This document shows positions 32,211 to 32,824 of a stretch of 32,824 nucleotides of DNA, piece by piece (the stretch's first letter is position 1; every line of letters begins with the position of its first letter). The notes beneath the pieces were generated by a model, which saw only the letters and a list, made by a program, of their open reading frames with translations, searched no databases and was not told the origin of the DNA. The position numbers and the translations under genes were made by a program. The stretch covers positions 16,609-49,432 of the forward strand of contig PBTV01000017.1 of the NCBI GenBank assembly GCA_002729215.1, read 5' to 3'. This stretch comes from Rubrivirga sp. (GTDB lineage: Bacteria; Actinomycetota; Actinomycetes; S36-B12).

Positions 32211-32824
32211 GCGTTCTCAGCCTCCCGTCGGGACCGCAGATTGAGCACGAAGAGGTAAATGGACGTCAGTGCGATAGCGATGAACAGGAGCAGCACCGCT
32301 AGAGCCGACGAGTAACCGAGGTTGAAACTCTTGAAGGCCAACCGATAGAGCGCGACTGCGATCAGTTCGGTGCGGTCGCCGGGCCCTCCGTTGGTCATGA
32401 GGTAGACCAGGTCCATGGTCTTGAATACATCAATGGTCCGCAGCAGGATGCCCAGAATGATGATGAACTTGCCCGCCGGGATGATCACGTGGACGAGTCG
32501 CTGCCAGAACGACAGGTTGTCCACCTGGGCGGCTTCTAGTTCCGCCTTCGGCACGGATCCAAGAGCCGCCAGCGTCATCAGGGCCATGAACGGGATCCAC
32601 ATCCAACTGTCAACCACGAGTACGGCGGGGAATGCCAGAGTTGCATCGGTAGTGAAGTCGATCTTCTCCAACCCGACCAATTCGACGAAGTAGTTGATGA
32701 CCCCGAAAACCGGATCAAGCATCAGGCGCCAGAACAGTCCAGAGGACAGTGGGGTCAAGATCATGGGCGTGAAGAGCAGCGTGAGCGCGAGGCGACGGCC
32801 GGGAACCTTGTTGCTCTTCCAGAA
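32207..32824 (-). CDS. CUT1 ABC importer permease, MalF/UgpA type (partial, 5' end outside window)
   Basis: The frame is open to the window edge, giving 205 C-terminal residues that begin FWKSNKVPGRRLALTLLFTP; an ATG at 32764 is internal. MILTPLSSGLFWRLMLDPVFGVINYF, WMWIPFMALMTLAALGSVPKAELEAAQVDNLSFWQRL (EAA loop) and the last two helices match MalF/UgpA permeases. The solute-binding protein and the promoter of the operon must lie beyond the right edge. Confidence 0.92.
   Translation of the reverse strand, partial: FWKSNKVPGRRLALTLLFTPMILTPLSSGLFWRLMLDPVFGVINYFVELVGLEKIDFTTDATLAFPAVLVVDSWMWIPFMALMTLAALGSVPKAELEAAQVDNLSFWQRLVHVIIPAGKFIIILGILLRTIDVFKTMDLVYLMTNGGPGDRTELIAVALYRLAFKSFNLGYSSALAVLLLFIAIALTSIYLFVLNLRSRREAENA

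Overview
The window comes from an actinobacterium (Actinomycetota) of moderately high G+C. Evidence for this is the conserved order tRNA-Thr, tRNA-Met, rpmG, two MaoC-type dehydratases (hadA/hadB), murB, aspartate aminotransferase, tRNA-Trp, secE, nusG, rplK, rplA, then rplJ, rplL, rpoB; glucosyl-3-phosphoglycerate synthase; a TTG-started rpoB with the actinobacterial leader context; and heavy use of GTG/TTG starts. Genus cannot be fixed from the sequence.

Layout, left to right. (1) 1-2487, minus strand: start of rpoB, an attenuator-like hairpin, rplL, rplJ with an unusual acidic tail, an L10-leader RNA and its promoter. (2) 2555-6890, minus: a tightly overlapping, visibly AT-richer four-gene operon (two-subunit transketolase, FGGY kinase, TIM-barrel sugar isomerase). 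Its composition matches the transketolase route for D-apiose, a plant cell-wall sugar. (3) 7136-14335, minus: a branched-chain-amino-acid-type ABC importer (livG, livF, livH, livM, livK) followed by a secreted alpha/beta-hydrolase-like protein that contains no histidine. LivM carries a roughly 138-residue acidic insertion and LivG ends in a DDH repeat. (4) 14419-18025, minus: gpgS, rplA, rplK, nusG, secE, tRNA-Trp. So regions 2-3 plus gpgS sit as cargo between rplA and rplJ, which are normally close together. (5) 18145-22746: aspartate aminotransferase (plus), then murB, a glycosyltransferase-like protein with a CysRS-like N-terminus, hadB, hadA, rpmG and two tRNAs (minus). (6) 22837-25313: a short-chain dehydrogenase (plus), a PfkB kinase and a small lipoprotein (minus). 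(7) 25416-32824: dhaK-dhaL-like kinase genes (plus) converging on a minus-strand operon made of two CUT1 permeases, a small membrane protein, two different ATPases, a TPI homologue, an RpiB homologue and a DJ-1/PfpI protein.

Region 7 reads as a tetritol/tetrulose (erythrulose) uptake and catabolism locus. The ABC importer brings in a polyol or sugar, the Dha-type kinase phosphorylates the tetrulose, the TPI-like enzyme (LerI/EryH type) and the RpiB-like enzyme (DerI/EryI type) convert it to D-erythrose 4-phosphate. Together with the apiose-type operon (products xylulose 5-phosphate and DHAP), the window holds two unusual sugar routes that both feed the pentose phosphate pathway. All functional assignments rest on motifs and gene neighbourhood read by eye; no database search was possible.
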